Positions 1 through 10,011 of a stretch of DNA of 53,134 bases are shown here, piece after piece. Where the stretch lies: assembly GCA_031272445.1 (NCBI GenBank), contig JAISTT010000006.1:1-53134 (forward strand), read 5' to 3'. Below the pieces are notes generated by a model. The model did no database searches, had not been told where the DNA came from, and saw only the letters and a program-made list of their open reading frames with translations. Each line of letters starts with the position of its first letter. Position 1 is the stretch's first letter. The DNA comes from Candidatus Endomicrobiellum mastotermitis. Its GTDB lineage: Bacteria; Elusimicrobiota; Endomicrobiia; Endomicrobiales; Endomicrobiaceae. Made by a program: the position numbers and the translations under genes.

Positions 1-663
1 TTTTGTATATTCGTTTTCCATTAAAGGCAAGTCATTTTCTGAAACGTTACAAACATATAAGGTTGGTTTTGATGTTATTAAAAAAAAATCCTTTAATATT
101 GTTTTTTCGTAAGATTTAAGCTCAAGGGTTCTAGCAGGGTTCCCTTTGCAAAGATGAGTTTTTATCTTTATTGCAAGGTGTTTTTCTGTAAGCATTTTTT
201 TTTCATTGAATTTAGTACTTTTTTCTAGTCTTTCGAGTCTTTTTGATATAGATTCTAAGTCGGCCAATATAAGCTCAGTTTCTATAATTTCTATGTCTCT
301 TAATGGATCGATGTTATTTCCCATAATATGAGTAATATTTTTGTCTTCGAAACATCTAATCACATGGACTATTGCAGCGGTGCTCCTTATATGTTCTAAG
401 AATTGATTACCCAATCCCTCTCCTTGTGATGCTCCTTTTACGAGTCCTGCAATATCTACAAATTCTACTACTGCTTGGATTTTTTTCTTGGGTTTATAAA
501 GTTTTTCAAGAAAATCTAAACGCTTGTCTGGAACTAAGACTGTGCCTATATTTGGACTAATAGTACAAAAAGGATAATTCGCTACTTGAGCACTAGCTTT
601 TGTTATAGAATTAAATAATGTTGATTTCCCTACATTGGGAAGACCTATGATTCCTAGTTTCAT
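1..663 (-). CDS. ychF: Redox-regulated ATPase/GTPase YchF (OLA1 family), N-terminal part
   Basis: The 221 residues visible begin MKLGIIGLPNVGKSTLFNSI, and the frame runs open off the left edge, so the C-terminal TGS domain is outside the window. The P-loop GLPNVGKST lies at about residues 7-15. The G3 region reads DIAGLVKGASQGEGLGNQFL, which is diagnostic of YchF/OLA1, and the specificity motif NVSE near residue 209 replaces the NKxD of ordinary GTPases. In this family that change goes with preference for ATP. The protein is a cytoplasmic ribosome-associated P-loop ATPase, universal in bacteria. A good promoter lies just upstream in the gap to proA. The start codon is ATG directly before the Lys-Leu-Gly-Ile strand. 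Confidence 0.95.
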   Translation of the reverse strand, partial: MKLGIIGLPNVGKSTLFNSITKASAQVANYPFCTISPNIGTVLVPDKRLDFLEKLYKPKKKIQAVVEFVDIAGLVKGASQGEGLGNQFLEHIRSTAAIVHVIRCFEDKNITHIMGNNIDPLRDIEIIETELILADLESISKRLERLEKSTKFNEKKMLTEKHLAIKIKTHLCKGNPARTLELKSYEKTILKDFFLITSKPTLYVCNVSENDLPLMENEYTK

Positions 664-706
664 ATAAGTTTACTTATGTGATTAATGACAACCTCAAATA
701 ATCTAT

Positions 707-735
707 ATTGTACTACTTTTACCTTTATGTGTAAA
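707..735 (-). promoter_or_regulatory. Sigma-70-type promoter for ychF
   Basis: On the minus strand TTTACA (730-735) and TACAAT (707-712) are separated by exactly 17 bases, each one mismatch from consensus. The promoter sits between the stop of proA and the start of ychF, about 44 bases before the ychF ATG. It implies ychF can be transcribed separately from proA. Confidence 0.6.
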
Positions 736-760
736 TCTGAAACGACCATAAAAGGATAAG

Positions 761-2026
761 TTAATTTCGTATTGTGCCGTTTCCTTTGGCTATATATTTA
801 GTAGTGGTGAGCTCATTAATTCCCATTGTACCTCGCGCATGAAGTTTTTGTGTTGAAATACCTATTTCACAGCCTAAACCGAAACTGTTACCATCATGAA
901 GTCTAGTTGAAGCGTTTATGAAGATTGCAGCTGCATCTACTTTTGCAGCGAATTCATTTGCTGTTTGTTCATTATTTGTAATAATAGCTTCAGAATGCAT
1001 TGATCCATATTTATTTATATGAGTTATTGCCTCTTCTAAAGAATTTACTATTTTAATTGAGAGTTTAAAGTCATGATATTCTGTGCTCCAATCTTTCTCC
1101 GTTGCGGATATGATTGAATTTATTATACTTTTTGAAGTATCACATCCCCTTAACTCAACGTTAGTCTCTTTGTAAAGTTTGCATAGCTTAGGCAAGATGT
1201 TTTGAGCTATATCTGTATGAATTAATAGCGTTTCCATTGCGTTACATACTGCTGGTCTTTGACATTTTGCGTTCACTGATATTCTTATAGCCATACTAAC
1301 GTCAGCATCTTTATCTATATATGTATGGCATAAGCCTTTACCGTGTGACAAAATTGGTATCAGAGAGTGATTTTTGACAAATTCAATGAGTTCCTCACTA
1401 CCTCTTGGTATTATTAAGTCAATAAAATTGTCAAGTTTCAAAATTTCTTGCACAGTTGTTCTATCTGTGGTATCTATGAATTGTATCGATCCAGATGGCA
1501 TACCCGCTTTTAGTCCAGCTTCATGTATTATTTTTGTGAGAATTTTATTTGAGTTTATAGCTTCTGACCCACCTTTTAATATGACTGCGTTACCAGTTTT
1601 CAAACATAAAGTAGCAGCATCAACAGTAACGTTTGGACGTGCTTCGTAAATCATTGATATGACACCTAAAGGTACTCTTATTTTTTTAACATTAAAGTCA
1701 GCAATTGGATTAATTTCTTCAAGTATTGTTCCGATAGGATCATTTAAAAAAATAACATCCTTTATACTTTTTGTCATATTATCTATGCGTTCTTTTGTTA
1801 GGGTTAACCTATCTATTAGAGCTGGAGTTATTTTTGCTTCTTTTGCTGCTTCAACATCTATTTCATTATGGAAAAGTATTTCATTTGTGTTTTGCTGCAA
1901 AGCATAGGCGATTACAGAAAGTATATTATTTTTCTGTTTTGTATTCATTAAAGCAAGTGATCTTGAAGCTTCCTTTGCTGCCATAGCTTTCAATAGAACC
2001 ATCTGTTTTATTCTGTCATTTCCCAT
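761..2026 (-). CDS. proA: Glutamate-5-semialdehyde dehydrogenase (gamma-glutamyl phosphate reductase)
   Basis: ProA reduces gamma-glutamyl phosphate to glutamate-5-semialdehyde with NADPH, the second step of proline synthesis, in the cytoplasm. The 421-residue product has the normal family length. It carries the aldehyde-dehydrogenase fold signatures KIRVPLGVISMIYEARPNVT near 114-133 and VILKGGSEA near 148, and the catalytic cysteine in QRPAVCNA (Cys261). The start is supported by an AAGGA ribosome binding site about seven bases upstream. The partner kinase gene proB, often adjacent to proA in other bacteria, is not in this window. proA lies between aconitase and ychF on the same strand, possibly in one transcript with aconitase (gap of about 100 bases). 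Confidence 0.95.
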   Translation of the reverse strand: MGNDRIKQMVLLKAMAAKEASRSLALMNTKQKNNILSVIAYALQQNTNEILFHNEIDVEAAKEAKITPALIDRLTLTKERIDNMTKSIKDVIFLNDPIGTILEEINPIADFNVKKIRVPLGVISMIYEARPNVTVDAATLCLKTGNAVILKGGSEAINSNKILTKIIHEAGLKAGMPSGSIQFIDTTDRTTVQEILKLDNFIDLIIPRGSEELIEFVKNHSLIPILSHGKGLCHTYIDKDADVSMAIRISVNAKCQRPAVCNAMETLLIHTDIAQNILPKLCKLYKETNVELRGCDTSKSIINSIISATEKDWSTEYHDFKLSIKIVNSLEEAITHINKYGSMHSEAIITNNEQTANEFAAKVDAAAIFINASTRLHDGNSFGLGCEIGISTQKLHARGTMGINELTTTKYIAKGNGTIRN

Positions 2027-2129
2027 ATTAGGTCCTTATTATTTTTTAATTTTAATAATTATACTCATATTCATACTTTTGTTAATACAGACTCAAATCA
2101 GTTAGAGGTAACTTTTACAATAATATACT

Positions 2130-4052
2130 TTAGTTATTTGTTTTTTTTATCCAATTTAAAAGTCCGCCAGCAAAGATAATGTCTTTTTGTCTTTGTGTTA
2201 AATTATAATTTACTTTGATTTTAGTATTGTTGATATTTGCATAGATAGGTTTATCTTCTTTAATGATATTCCTAATGTTGTCAAAGTTAATTCCGTTGTC
2301 AAGTTTAATTTTGGTATAATCTAAAAAGTTGTCAAATGTCAGTGGCAATATACCGAAATTTATAAGGTTAGCAAGGTGTATTCTTGCAAAAGATTTTGCT
2401 AAGATTATTTTTATTCCTAAGTATCGCGGAGCAAGAGCGGCGTGTTCTCGTGAAGAACCTTGACCATAATTTTCGCCAGCTATTATGACTCCATTTGATG
2501 TTAGTTTTGCTCTTGTCGCAAAATTTTTATCAACTGCTGCAAAAGTATATTCTGATATTGCAGGAAGGTTTGATCTCAACGGCAAAATTTTTGCTCCTGC
2601 TGGAAGTATATGGTCGGTTGATATATTATCTCCGACTTTTAAAACTACTTTTGCGTATAAATTATTGTCTACTAAGGGTGTAAATTCTTCTAATGATTTA
2701 ATGTTAGGTCCTTTTATGACTTTTACTTGTAAGTTATCTATAGGTGGTAGCTGAAAATGTGCATCGTCTACGAAGAATTTTTCCGGCAATTTTATTAATG
2801 GTTTTATATTAAAGTAATTCATTGGATCTGTAATTTTGCCAGTTAAAGCAGTGGCAAGAGCGACTTCTGGAGAACACAGATATACTTGTGCGTCTCTTGT
2901 TCCACTTCTTCCTTCAAAATTTCTGTTAAAAGTTCTAAGTGATACTGCGTTGCTTCTAGGCGCTTGTCCCATTCCTATACACGGACCACATGCGCTTTCA
3001 AGAATTCTAGCCCCGCTTTCTATAATATTAAATAGTGCATTTGAATACGAAAGCATTGTAAGAACTTGTCTTGAACCTGGTGAAATAAAAAAACTTACAT
3101 CCTTATTTATTTTTTTGCCTTTTAAGACTTCTGAAGTTAAAATCATGTCTGCAAGCGATGAATTCGTACATGAGCCTATACCTACCTGATCTACTTTTAT
3201 ACCTTCTAAGTCTTTAACCTTTTTTACATTATCTGGCATATGAGGCGCAGCAATTAATGGATCCAATGTGTTTAGATTAATTTCAATTTTTTCATCGTAA
3301 GTTGCATTTTCTTCTGATTCAATTCTTATCCAACTTGCTTCTCTACCCTGTTTTTCTAAAAAATCTTTTGTTATATCATCAGATGGGAATATACTTGTAG
3401 TTGCTCCAAGTTCAGCTCCCATATTTGTAATTGTTGCCCTTTCGGGTACAGATAAAGTTTTGACTCCTTCACCCGAAAATTCATATATTTTCCCTCTGCC
3501 TCCTTTGACACCCTGAAGTCTTAAAAGCTCAAGTATTATATCTTTTGCGCTTACCCAATCTCTCAATCTACCTTTGAGGTTCACCTTAACTATTTTGGGC
3601 ATGGTTATATAGAAAGGTTGTCCTGCCATGGCACAAGCAACATCAAGACCTCCGGCTCCAAAGGCTAGCATGCCTATTCCTCCACCAGTTGGAGTGTGAG
3701 AATCTGATCCTATCAAAGTCATCCCAGGGACACCGAATCTTTCTAGATGAATCTGATGACATATACCGTTTCCTGCGGACGAGAAGATTATTCCATACTT
3801 TGCTGCTATAGTCTGCAAAAATTTATGATCATCAGCGTTTTCAAAACTTGATTGCAAAGTATTGTGATCTATGTAGCTTATCGATAATTTTGTTTTTACT
3901 TTTGGAACACCCATAGCTTCAAACTGTAGATATGCCATTGTGCCTGTAGCATCTTGGGTAAGAGTTTGATCTATTTTAAGTCCAATTTCATATCCTATTT
4001 CCATTTTTCCGTTTACTAGGTGTTGAGAGATGATCTTTTTTGCAACATTCAC
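2130..4052 (-). CDS. acn: Aconitate hydratase, short bacterial type
   Basis: Aconitase interconverts citrate and isocitrate with a [4Fe-4S] cluster. Here it probably serves 2-oxoglutarate and glutamate synthesis in a partial TCA route (inference). The product has 640 residues, the shorter class compared with the roughly 890-residue AcnA. Visible signatures are DSHTPTGGGIGMLAFGAGG, the first cluster ligand in GIGSCTNSS, the other two in ACGPCIGMGQAP, and the C-terminal swivel-domain loop GQGSSREHAALAPRYLG. Homoaconitase and isopropylmalate isomerase large subunits share some of these, but here both domains are in one chain and no leuD partner is present. The start is GTG, preceded by AGAGAGG nine bases upstream. 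Confidence 0.92.
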   Translation of the reverse strand: MNVAKKIISQHLVNGKMEIGYEIGLKIDQTLTQDATGTMAYLQFEAMGVPKVKTKLSISYIDHNTLQSSFENADDHKFLQTIAAKYGIIFSSAGNGICHQIHLERFGVPGMTLIGSDSHTPTGGGIGMLAFGAGGLDVACAMAGQPFYITMPKIVKVNLKGRLRDWVSAKDIILELLRLQGVKGGRGKIYEFSGEGVKTLSVPERATITNMGAELGATTSIFPSDDITKDFLEKQGREASWIRIESEENATYDEKIEINLNTLDPLIAAPHMPDNVKKVKDLEGIKVDQVGIGSCTNSSLADMILTSEVLKGKKINKDVSFFISPGSRQVLTMLSYSNALFNIIESGARILESACGPCIGMGQAPRSNAVSLRTFNRNFEGRSGTRDAQVYLCSPEVALATALTGKITDPMNYFNIKPLIKLPEKFFVDDAHFQLPPIDNLQVKVIKGPNIKSLEEFTPLVDNNLYAKVVLKVGDNISTDHILPAGAKILPLRSNLPAISEYTFAAVDKNFATRAKLTSNGVIIAGENYGQGSSREHAALAPRYLGIKIILAKSFARIHLANLINFGILPLTFDNFLDYTKIKLDNGINFDNIRNIIKEDKPIYANINNTKIKVNYNLTQRQKDIIFAGGLLNWIKKTNN

Positions 4053-5605
<1,553 letters not shown>

Positions 5606-5699
5606 ATTTGGAAACTATAATATAAGAATAAATGGGTACATTTCTAACTTTGTAACTATAACGGAGTGGTTTTGTACTGGATTAGATATCAAAAGCAAA

Positions 5700-5746
5700 C
5701 TGAAAACCGTGCATACATGTGTATGTTGATGTAGTGCGGTTTTCAG
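5700..5746 (+). promoter_or_regulatory. Hairpin between gapA and pgk (attenuator, terminator or mRNA-processing element)
   Basis: CTGAAAACCG (5700-5709) and CGGTTTTCAG (5737-5746) form a perfect 10-bp stem. The loop contains a second palindrome, CATACATGTGTATG (5712-5725). The right arm is followed by TTTT and then at once by the GAGGA ribosome binding site of pgk. It could end some gapA transcripts, protect a processed end, or modulate pgk translation. Which of these applies cannot be told from sequence. Confidence 0.6.
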
Positions 5747-5763
5747 TTTTAATGAGGATAAAA

Positions 5764-7011
5764 ATGAAAAGAACGCTTAAAGATATTGATGTGAGAGAAA
5801 AAAAAGTTTTAGTTCGTGTTGATTATAATGTTCCTATTGACGTGAATTTCAATATAACAAACGATAAAAGAATAGTGTCGACTATCCCGACATTAAAATA
5901 TCTCTTAGATGAGAATGCTGCAGTAATTATTATGACTCACTTAGGAAGACCAAAAGGTAACGTTATTCCAGAAATGAGTTTGATGCCAGTCTCGGCTCGT
6001 TTAAGTGAGTTGTTAGGAAAGCCAGTTAAGTTTTTTGGAGGTGATTGTATAAGTGTGCAATCTAAAAAAGCGGCGAATGATCTAAAACCTGGTGAAGTAC
6101 TTTTACTTGAAAACCTTAGATTTCATCCTGAAGAAGAAGGTAAATCTAAATCAGGTAAAAAAGATGAGGTAGCAATGGAAACATTTGCGAAAGAACTTGC
6201 TTCAATGGGCGAAGTTTTTATTCAAGATGCTTTTGGTACGGTGCATAGGTCGCATGCTTCAACTGTAGGTATTGTAAAGTATGTTAAGGATGCAGCAGTA
6301 GGGTTTCTTGTTGAAAAAGAATTGAAATTTTTAGGTGAAGCACTTGAAAATCCAGTTAGACCCTTTTTAGCGATTCTTGGTGGAGCAAAAGTTTCTGATA
6401 AGATAAATGTTATAGAAAATCTCTTAAATAAAGTTGACGTAATTATAATCGGTGGGGCAATGGCTTATACTTTTATGAAATCTCGCGGAATTAGCACAGG
6501 GACATCATTGGTTGAAAATGATAAGCTTGACTTGTCTATTGAGCTTTTTAAGAAGGCTGAATGTAAGAAAGTTAATTTTTTGTTACCGATTGATCATATA
6601 ATTGCAGATAAAGTTGACTTTTTAAATAAAAGTATTCCTGATAATGCAGTTGTAAAGACTACTTTAGATGAAAAGATTCCTGATGGGTTTATGGGGGTTG
6701 ATGTAGGACTGAGGTCAATAGATAAGTTTTCAGAAGTAGTTAAATCTGCGAAAACTATAGTTTGGAATGGACCACTTGGAATATTTGAGGTAAGTGAATT
6801 TTCAAAAGGAACAATTGAAGTTGCAAAACTTGTAGCTGAGAGAACTTGTAAAGGAGCAATATCTGTTGTTGGTGGAGGAGATTCGGTTTCTGCAGTTAAA
6901 AAAGCTGGAGTGGATGAGAGGATAAGTCATATTTCTACAGGAGGAGGAGCGTCTTTAGAGTTTCTTGAAGGTAAAGAATTGCCTGGAATTGCCAGTATAC
7001 CTAATAAATAG
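5764..7011 (+). CDS. pgk: Phosphoglycerate kinase
   Basis: PGK transfers phosphate from 1,3-bisphosphoglycerate to ADP, the first ATP-forming step after GAPDH. The product has 415 residues. The N-terminal substrate site reads VLVRVDYNVPID (tyrosine where phenylalanine is commoner), followed by IIMTHLGRPKG and LLLENLRFHPEEE. The hinge and nucleotide site give ILGGAKVSDKI, VWNGPLGIFE, VGGGDSVSAV and STGGGASLEFLEGKELPG. ATG at 5764 is preferred over the frame's open extension to 5719 because GAGGA stands directly upstream and the extension would run through the hairpin. It forms a glycolytic pair with gapA. Confidence 0.97.
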   Translation: MKRTLKDIDVREKKVLVRVDYNVPIDVNFNITNDKRIVSTIPTLKYLLDENAAVIIMTHLGRPKGNVIPEMSLMPVSARLSELLGKPVKFFGGDCISVQSKKAANDLKPGEVLLLENLRFHPEEEGKSKSGKKDEVAMETFAKELASMGEVFIQDAFGTVHRSHASTVGIVKYVKDAAVGFLVEKELKFLGEALENPVRPFLAILGGAKVSDKINVIENLLNKVDVIIIGGAMAYTFMKSRGISTGTSLVENDKLDLSIELFKKAECKKVNFLLPIDHIIADKVDFLNKSIPDNAVVKTTLDEKIPDGFMGVDVGLRSIDKFSEVVKSAKTIVWNGPLGIFEVSEFSKGTIEVAKLVAERTCKGAISVVGGGDSVSAVKKAGVDERISHISTGGGASLEFLEGKELPGIASIPNK

Positions 7012-7132
7012 TTTTTATATTTATTTTTGGTAACCTAAAATAGATCTTAAAAAATGTTTTAAATTTTAGTAGTTATTGTAAAAAGTTAGTGAATGGTGTT
7101 TTATATAATTTTGTAGTATAATTAATTATAGC

Positions 7133-7405
7133 ATGAATATCTTATTTTTTGTTTTAAAATGGCTTCATTACTTGACATGCATCGGATTGATTATTGTTGT
7201 TCTTCTTCAGTCTGGAAAAAGTGGAATTATAGGTGGGCAAAGTATTTTCGGATGGAGCAGTGGTGCGGATCAAATTTTTAGTGTTCCTTCACGAAAAGCT
7301 TTTATAAGTAAACTGATTATTTTTATGGCTTGTGTATTTTTACTTACATCTTTACTGCTTACAAAATTTTATGTAAATATGAGCGAGGTATCTGTAATTA
7401 AATAG
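7133..7405 (+). CDS. secG: Preprotein translocase subunit SecG
   Basis: SecG is the small non-essential subunit of the SecYEG channel in the inner membrane. The 90-residue product has two hydrophobic segments, about residues 10-27 and 60-78, joined by the family loop LQSGKSGIIGGQSIFGWSSG. The order gapA, pgk, (tpiA), secG is common in bacteria; tpiA is absent here. There is no obvious Shine-Dalgarno sequence. A TATAAT lies at 7117-7122, only ten bases before the ATG, so the transcript may have almost no leader. Confidence 0.92.
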   Translation: MNILFFVLKWLHYLTCIGLIIVVLLQSGKSGIIGGQSIFGWSSGADQIFSVPSRKAFISKLIIFMACVFLLTSLLLTKFYVNMSEVSVIK

Positions 7406-7451
7406 AGTATTATATAGTAATAGTGTAATCCGAGAGATGTCTTTAAAAGTG

Positions 7452-7480
7452 TTGTATTATATGATGGGGTTTTATATAAA
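7452..7480 (+). promoter_or_regulatory. Probable promoter of the tRNA-Leu/tRNA-Gly pair
   Basis: TTGTAT (7452-7457) and TATAAA (7475-7480) are 17 bases apart. The -10 ends 13 bases before the mature 5' end of tRNA-Leu, which would give a leader of about seven nucleotides. Confidence 0.45.
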
Positions 7481-7493
7481 TAAAGATGCTGCT

Positions 7494-7575
7494 GCTGGGG
7501 TGGCGGAATTGGCAGACGCGCACGTTTGAGGGGCGTGTCCTTAATTGGATGCGGGTTCAAGTCCCGCCCTCAGCA
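7494..7575 (+). tRNA. tRNA-Leu (anticodon GAG)
   Basis: The acceptor arms GCTGGGG and CCTCAGC pair with one G-U. The anticodon stem is CACGT/GCGTG, the loop TTGAGGG gives anticodon GAG, a long variable arm typical of leucine tRNA follows, and the T-loop is GGGTTCAAGTCCC. Discriminator base is A. The 3' CCA is not encoded. Confidence 0.95.
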
Positions 7576-7613
7576 TTAGTGAGTGATGTAAGTTTTATAC
7601 AATTGAGACTTTT

Positions 7614-7685
7614 GCGGGTGTAGTTCAGTGGTAGAACGTCTCGTTGCCAACGAGAAGATCGTGGGTTCAAGTCCCATCGCCCGCT
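7614..7685 (+). tRNA. tRNA-Gly (anticodon GCC)
   Basis: The acceptor is GCGGGTG/CGCCCGC with discriminator T. The anticodon stem CTCGT/ACGAG carries loop TGCCA-type sequence with anticodon GCC, and the T-arm GTGGGTTCAAGTCCCAT is canonical. It lies 38 bases after tRNA-Leu, probably co-transcribed. CCA is not encoded. Confidence 0.95.
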
Positions 7686-10011
7686 TTTGTGTATGGTTGA
7701 TATGGTCTGAATACTTTGTGAAGGGAAAAGTATTAATGGATTTCAAAAAGTGTATTTTAGGACGTTGTTTTGACTTTATCTCTAAGAATCTCTTTCTCAT
7801 TATATAAATATAAACAATAAATAGAAGTTGCTATTAGTTAATATTAAGAAAATTTTTCTATCATAAGATATTATTCCAATAGTGCAAAGTGCAAGAATTA
7901 TTTAAGAGAGTAAAGTGCGAACAGTTGCAGAAAATGTGAGAAAACATATAAAAATTTTGAGTTTATCTTTTTGTGGACATATGCTAAAAATATCGCTTTG
8001 AAGGCTTCGATAAAATATTTTTCTAAATATATATAAGTTTTAAAACTTTTAAGTTAATGATTAAATTTTTATTGACCAAGCACTTTTTTCATGAATGTCA
8101 TTTTGCAATATACACATACAAAAATAATAAAAAGTTTTAAAATTACAATCTATTTAGTTTTCTCGAACCTATTTACGTTAAATTCTTTTCTGTTGATAAT
8201 CTTAAGTTAAGGACCACAAGCAAAGTTTAGGTTTCCAGTTGCAAACTGCACTCTTATATCGTTGTAGGCAGCTATAATTATGCATAATTATAAAAATGTT
8301 TTGCCGTTTAGATAAACTTATATGTAGGTATTCTAAAATTAAGAATAAATAATTAAATATAAAAAAATGTCTGACATTGATATAGAAACGTAAATGAAAG
8401 AATTAATAAGAACGAGAAGTACATTCTAGAGCATTTTCGATTAGGAAACTAAAACAAAAGTTTATTATAAGTTTAAAAAAGATAAAGCGCGTTGCTGAAT
8501 TTAATTCAATTTTTGTCGTAAGTTCTATACTGAAAGGCGAAATTTATTACGTGGAATTTAAAGAGTAAAATGACATATTTATCTTCTGCTTAAGGACTAT
8601 AAAAATGCCTTTATTTATGATTTTGTTGAAAGATAATGATGGCATTGGCATTTGCATGAGAAGACTTTGGTATATCATGGATTGATTAAAAGCTCTCAAA
8701 ATTTCCTTGATGATGCCGCAGAAGATTATAACACTTATTTTTAAACTAGTTTTGATACTTCATTGATAAGTTAAAAATTATTATATAGATGGTTGGCGAC
8801 ATTATAATTTATAATTTTTCAGAGATTTAGAAAAAGAAACTAATAAAGTTTAATGTTATTGGGGATAAAAGAATTTGTGGAATAGTTTTTTACTTAAATC
8901 TTATATAAGAATATTGTGCAAAGGTTTTGTAAAAGATGTAGAACGCCAAAGGGGTATTTGAAATTGATTGCAGAGCTTAAAAAGATAAATTCTGCGGTAG
9001 ATTTTGTGAGGATAGTATTAAAGTTACAAATGATGTATTTGAAAGCAATGAAATTTTGAAAGTAGAAAATTTCTAAGATTATAAAAATGCATATGAAATG
9101 ATCTTTATGTGGAGGTTATTATCTTTGAAATGAAATTAGTAAAGCAATTTGAAATCGATGATATAAGGTTATATTTTAGATTTAGTAGCTAGTAGATACC
9201 AAAAATTAATAGTAAAGACAGAGAGGTTTTGGCTACAATTGAGAAGATAATATAATAAATTCAAAAGTACAAGTATAAAGTATAGAGCTGGGAAGTAAAA
9301 AGAGTTTAAGCTTATAAGGAGATTTTATTAAAACTATAAATAATTGAGCGAATAGTCATGACTGTTGGAAAAAGTTTATAGATGAAATAAAGTACAGGAT
9401 TTAAACGAGATTATAAAGGAAGAAAACCTGAAAGATTAAGAAACTAAGAAATTTATAGAAAATGGTGTTAGTTTGAAATAAAATCAACCAGGCAAACTTC
9501 TGATATGTCAATTTTAGTCGTATTTGTGCATGCAGTATTTAAAAACTAAAAATGTATTTTGAAAAGTATTTTAGAATTTAAATCATAATTGATTTATTGG
9601 TGGTAGATACAAGAGATTTTAATTTTGCGGATTATATACAACAATGTAAGGGTTTCAATTTTAAAAGGGAAAGAGTTTATGTTTTTTAGATAAGGTATTT
9701 ACTTTGGCTATTCCAATTTAAGTATATAGCCATGTCTCTTAAATTCTTAAAAAAGTGTATGTTTTAAAGCATATAATGTGTCTTGTTTATTATAAATATA
9801 ACAAAATAACAAAAGAATTATATATATACGTGATTAGGTAAAGATATATAAAAAACTTTCGATTGCTGTGCTTGATATTAAATTTTTAAGAATAAGGTTA
9901 TTTGTCTTGTAAATATATATAATGTTCAACTTATTATTTAATTGTATGTTAGTATTGTATTTTGTAAAATTTTATGTAATGAAAATTAGAGAGTTTTAAA
10001 GGAATTATTTA
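7686..10011. other. 2.3 kb region without an intact gene
   Basis: No frame of useful length survives on either strand, and every frame is broken every few dozen codons. Short protein-like fragments appear: on the minus strand near 8215-8290 (ending QFATGNLNFACGP before a stop), and on the plus strand near 9589-9690 (IDLLVVDTRDFNFADYIQQC and onward). The middle part is listed separately as a probable pseudogene. No structured RNA, repeat family or insertion-sequence end was recognised. The last 100 bases contain the upstream region of der, ending in AAAGGA before its ATG. Confidence 0.6.
8523..9470 (+). pseudogene. Probable decayed protein-coding sequence, family not recognised
   Basis: Fragments with amino-acid composition like real protein occur in shifting frames: KNAFIYDFVER, then WHWHLHEKTLVYHGLIKSSQ and NFLDDAAEDYNTYF near 8600-8745, SIKVTNDVFESNEILKVENF near 9021-9076, then DYKNAYEMIF, and FEIDDIRLYFRFSS near 9140-9195. 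Stops and frameshifts interrupt them. The pattern is what a long, heavily eroded gene or two adjacent genes would leave. I could not name a family. Spurious resemblance in AT-rich DNA remains possible for some fragments, and the borders are approximate. Confidence 0.4.

Noticed and set aside
7369-7560. A 63-codon minus-strand frame
   Set aside because: It runs antisense through tRNA-Leu and the end of secG and has no protein-like features.
7576-7800. A 74-codon minus-strand frame containing RAMGLEPTIFSLATRRSTTE
   Set aside because: It is the antisense of tRNA-Gly; this kind of frame is a well-known annotation artefact.
9490-9555. A fragment TSDMSILVVFVHAV vaguely resembling a hAT-type transposase segment
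   Set aside because: Too short, no further motifs or terminal repeats, and such elements are eukaryotic.
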